Origin: Lachnospiraceae bacterium
Lineage (GTDB): Bacteria > Bacillota > Clostridia > Lachnospirales > Lachnospiraceae
NCBI GenBank assembly: GCA_900772675.1
Contig: CAAGRM010000202.1
Span: forward strand, 1 to 15,188
Direction of reading: 5' to 3'
DNA length: 15,188 nt
The position numbers and the translations under genes are program-made. Numbering within the stretch: position 1 is the stretch's first letter; every line of letters begins with the position of its first letter. Below the pieces are notes generated by a model that ran no database searches, was not told the DNA's origin, and saw only the letters and a list, made by a program, of their open reading frames with translations. Positions 13,031 through 15,188 of the stretch are shown here, in pieces.

Positions 13031-14251
13031 TTATGCCTCATGTCCTATTTTAGTCAGGAAATCGCTGCCCATCACCCATTTTTCGTTTTCCAGCGTCACA
13101 ACGGACTCGAGTTTCCAGGTGACGGTCTCTATTTTGGTTTTGCGGAAGAAATGGAGGAAACGGGTTCGTCGCTCGATCGCAGCGGTCACGTTGGTTTCGA
13201 TCTTCATCTGCTTGGATTCATTGGTTACAGTTGTGGAGACGCTGCTCACGGTGATGCTGGTGATTCCGGTGTTGGTGTCGCTGTTCAGGTAGGCATCGCA
13301 GAGCTGCTGGTACTGTTCTTTGGCGTTTTTCTGTACGGCGGTGTCGGCGGAAAATTCATTTTTGATGGTGCTGAATGTTTTTCCGGCGGCTGCGGCTGTG
13401 AATACCTTGTCCAGGGACTCTTCGACGCGGTCGGCGATGGTTTTTCCGGTAGAGTCGTTAAGTTTTAAGTCCGGCAGAAATTCCATGCTGCTGTTGTCCT
13501 GCACGAGGATGATCTCGCGGTATGGGTCTTTCTGTTTTTCGGTCAGCTCAATGGTGTGGCCGCCGAGGAAGAGATACGGGATTTTGTAGACGCTGACGTT
13601 GTCTGCCGTTTCTTTTAAATACTTTTTCCCGACCTGCACGCCGTCCAGATAGAACGAGGCATCCGCCGGGACGGTGATTTCGACATCCGTCACGTAGCTG
13701 TCTTTCGGCACAACGTACCACTCTTTGAAGTTCCATTTTACGGTATCCCCGGCGGCGATCTCCAATGTTTCTTCCTGCGAGTCGCTCACGCCTTTTAACG
13801 TGTACCGCACAGCATAAATCCTGTTTTCCCCGGTCTCAAGATTCTGTTTTCTGCGCATGAAAAAGCTCTTGATCTCCGGTGTTTCCTGCCCGTCAGTGCC
13901 GTCCTGTTTTGCTTTCCAGGTCATTGCATTGACGTAGTTCTTCCGCGACAGAAACGTGCTGTCCGGGAACTGGCATACATCGTATGCACTGTTCCAGTCT
14001 CCTGCCAGGCATGCTTCCACGTAATTCCGTCCTGTCGCCTGCGGCGCATACAGATACGCGCCTGCCATAAAAAATACGGCGCACAGAATCAGAAACAGAC
14101 TGAGATTCACGATCAGAATCCGCAGACTCATCGGCAGATCACGGAGCTTTGCCGCCCGTATTTTTACTGAAAGCTCCGTCGTTTCCTCTTCATCTCCCTG
14201 CTTTTCCACAGGATGGAACCTTTTCCCTTCTTTTTTCCACTTCTGGAGCAT
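13031..14251 (-). CDS. TcaA-like membrane protein with NTF2-like and PEGA-like regions
   Basis: Predicted single-pass membrane protein, 406 residues. A charged cytoplasmic N terminus (1-40) precedes one membrane segment (about 44-67). The rest is probably extracellular: an NTF2-like region (about 72-180, RNYVEACLAGDWNSAYD opening and KWNFKEWYVVPKDSY closing), a PEGA-like beta segment (about 188-237, VPADASFYLDGVQVGKK and FLGGHTIELTE), and a second NTF2-like region (about 270-400, ending TLENEKWVMGSDFL). This arrangement recalls TcaA/YvbJ-type envelope proteins of Firmicutes, but without their N-terminal zinc ribbon. No enzyme motif is seen. It lies 21 nt after the small membrane protein gene, in one operon. 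The ATG at 14251 has a GAGG upstream. Family assignment is by architecture, so moderate. Confidence 0.72.
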   Translation of the reverse strand: MLQKWKKEGKRFHPVEKQGDEEETTELSVKIRAAKLRDLPMSLRILIVNLSLFLILCAVFFMAGAYLYAPQATGRNYVEACLAGDWNSAYDVCQFPDSTFLSRKNYVNAMTWKAKQDGTDGQETPEIKSFFMRRKQNLETGENRIYAVRYTLKGVSDSQEETLEIAAGDTVKWNFKEWYVVPKDSYVTDVEITVPADASFYLDGVQVGKKYLKETADNVSVYKIPYLFLGGHTIELTEKQKDPYREIILVQDNSSMEFLPDLKLNDSTGKTIADRVEESLDKVFTAAAAGKTFSTIKNEFSADTAVQKNAKEQYQQLCDAYLNSDTNTGITSITVSSVSTTVTNESKQMKIETNVTAAIERRTRFLHFFRKTKIETVTWKLESVVTLENEKWVMGSDFLTKIGHEA

Positions 14252-14272
14252 AATTTACCTCATCTTTTCCTC

Positions 14273-14509
14273 TTATTTGGACTGTTCTTTCACAGAATAC
14301 GTATGCACCCGGTTGCTCGTCTGGCTGTAGGTCTCGCCTTCGGCATAATACTCCTGCGATGTCGTGGAAAAACGTGTAATCGTCTCTTTTACGCGCTCTC
14401 CCGTCGTTTGCTGATGGAGAAACAGCGCTGCAATCATCAGAATCACAAACACATTCAGAATCAATGCCGCCGCATTTGCCACGGCGCCAGGTAATTTTTT
14501 TATCCACAT
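14273..14509 (-). CDS. Small single-pass membrane protein of unknown function
   Basis: Predicted 78-residue protein. A short basic N terminus (MWIKKLPG) precedes a hydrophobic membrane segment (about 10-31), then a polar, Thr/Ser/Glu-rich tail (HQQTTGERVKETITRFSTTS onward) that is probably outside the cell. The ATG at 14509 is chosen because AGAGGGA lies 5 nt upstream and the predicted start site (about 14526) leaves a short leader; a TTG start at 14542 would lie upstream of the transcript. It is the first gene of a two-gene operon with the TcaA-like protein, 21 nt apart, which suggests they act together in the envelope. No homologue recognised. Confidence 0.75.
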   Translation of the reverse strand: MWIKKLPGAVANAAALILNVFVILMIAALFLHQQTTGERVKETITRFSTTSQEYYAEGETYSQTSNRVHTYSVKEQSK

Positions 14510-14532
14510 AGGCTTCCCTCTTTTCTGTCTCC

Positions 14533-14561
14533 ATTGTAACAAAATGCTCCCGAAAATACAA
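14533..14561 (-). promoter_or_regulatory. Promoter for the small membrane protein / TcaA-like operon
   Basis: Minus-strand TTGTAT (14561-14556) and TACAAT (14538-14533), 17-bp spacer, TGT extended -10. The -35 abuts the terminator of the upstream gene. Confidence 0.75.
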
Positions 14562-14603
14562 GAAAAGCAGAGACTCCGGCGAACCGGAAATTCTCTGCTT
14601 TTC
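14562..14603 (-). terminator. Terminator of the surface-protein gene
   Basis: 12-bp stem GAAAAGCAGAGA / TCTCTGCTTTTC (14562-14573 with 14592-14603), capped by TCCGG-CGAA-CCGGA. It begins 3 nt after the stop codon and is followed by a T-rich tail on the minus strand. Confidence 0.88.
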
Positions 14604-14605
14604 CC

Positions 14606-15188
14606 TTATTGTTGTTTCTTCTTTCTATCGAAAATGAAAACAGCCTGCAGCAAAACGACTCCGGAAATCAGAAGCACTGCAAACCACATGATCGGATCTG
14701 CCGTATCTCCAGTCTTCGGGCTTTTGGTATTTGTGCTGCTGCCGTTTTTCCCGCCTCCGGTCTGACTTCCGACGCTGCCCGGATTGCCGCCGCTGCCGCC
14801 GGAAGCAGGTTCCTTCTTTGGCTCACCGGAAGCTTCCTTCGCCTCTGTCATGCGCATCGTATTGTCACCTTCCAGTGTCAGCACCAGATCCATGCCGACC
14901 GCATTCTGATTTGTATTTACCGTATAAACCCCATCCGTCAACGACAGATTGACGTGATTTCCTTCCATCAGAATAAACTCCACGTAGCCGACAATCACTC
15001 CGTTTTCCAGCGCCGTCAGCGAATGCTTTCCGCATTCCACATCCGCAAAGGAAAACCTTCCATTTGCATCCGTCACATTCGTTTTCAGCGTACTGCGGAG
15101 CTCCATCGTAATGCCATTCACTGGCTGCCCGTTCCGCATCACCGTTCCCTGCACCGTGTAGGTTTTCCCCTGCGCCGCAGGCGCTCCC
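14606..15188 (-). CDS. Sortase-anchored surface protein, C-terminal part (partial)
   Basis: The reading frame is open to the window edge, so the true start lies beyond 15188; the visible part is about 193 residues. It begins GAPAAQGKTYTVQG, which may be just after a signal-peptide cleavage site. A carboxypeptidase-regulatory-like beta domain follows (VQGTVMRNGQPVNGI, then TDANGRFSFADVECGKHSL), then another beta-rich part. Next is a Gly/Ser/Pro-rich spacer (SGGSGGNPGSVGSQTGGG), and at the end a sorting signal: SPKTGD, a hydrophobic span (IMWFAVLLISGVVLLQAVFIF) and a basic tail DRKKKQQ. By family knowledge the pentapeptide is cut by a sortase and linked to the wall; SPKTG is a variant of LPxTG. 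Its terminator follows at once. Confidence 0.85.
   Translation of the reverse strand, partial: GAPAAQGKTYTVQGTVMRNGQPVNGITMELRSTLKTNVTDANGRFSFADVECGKHSLTALENGVIVGYVEFILMEGNHVNLSLTDGVYTVNTNQNAVGMDLVLTLEGDNTMRMTEAKEASGEPKKEPASGGSGGNPGSVGSQTGGGKNGSSTNTKSPKTGDTADPIMWFAVLLISGVVLLQAVFIFDRKKKQQ

Noticed and set aside
14273..14542. TTG start at 14542 for the small membrane protein
   Set aside because: The promoter -10 is at 14533-14538, so the TTG would lie upstream of transcription; ATG 14509 has a proper ribosome binding site.

Overview
The window looks like chromosomal DNA of a Clostridia member, most likely a gut Lachnospiraceae. The grounds are the protein families (a DUF4317-type protein, a two-OB SSB-like protein, a cell-wall-repeat polysaccharide deacetylase, an SPKTG-type sorting signal), strong AAGGAG-type ribosome binding sites and extended -10 promoters. 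No tRNA, rRNA, CRISPR array, insertion sequence or phage gene was seen. The genus is an inference.

Layout. (1) 1-2110, minus: rfbA and rfbD of dTDP-L-rhamnose synthesis, each with its own promoter and separated by a terminator. (2) 2118-2300: a cluster of palindromes. (3) 2312-3535, minus: a CLC transporter carrying the residues of the fluoride/proton antiporter branch. (4) 3536-4019: an unusual intergenic region with two mirror-image promoters and a diverged 50-bp direct repeat. (5) 4020-4349, plus: a small acidic lipoprotein, followed by a long nested hairpin. (6) A short DUF4317-type protein (minus) divergent from a metallophosphoesterase (plus). (7) 6463-8516, minus: the lysine-biosynthesis operon dapA-dapB behind a consensus promoter and a well-preserved lysine riboswitch with terminator. 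(8) 8572-9201, minus: an SSB-like protein. (9) 9642-11471, plus: typA (bipA). (10) 11558-15188, minus: envelope genes, namely a NodB-type deacetylase with cell-wall-binding repeats, a TcaA-like membrane protein, a small single-pass membrane protein, and the C-terminal part of a sortase-anchored surface protein.

How the parts fit together: rhamnose donor synthesis, lysine/diaminopimelate synthesis, deacetylation and sortase anchoring all feed the cell envelope, but they sit in separate transcription units. Promoters, terminators and RNA structure account for nearly all intergenic DNA. The least explained items are a multi-hairpin RNA candidate at 12907-13018 (minus), the mirrored-promoter region at 3560-3970, the nested hairpin at 4372-4477, and a dispersed palindrome family at 2143-2274, 8552-8583 and 9251-9278.
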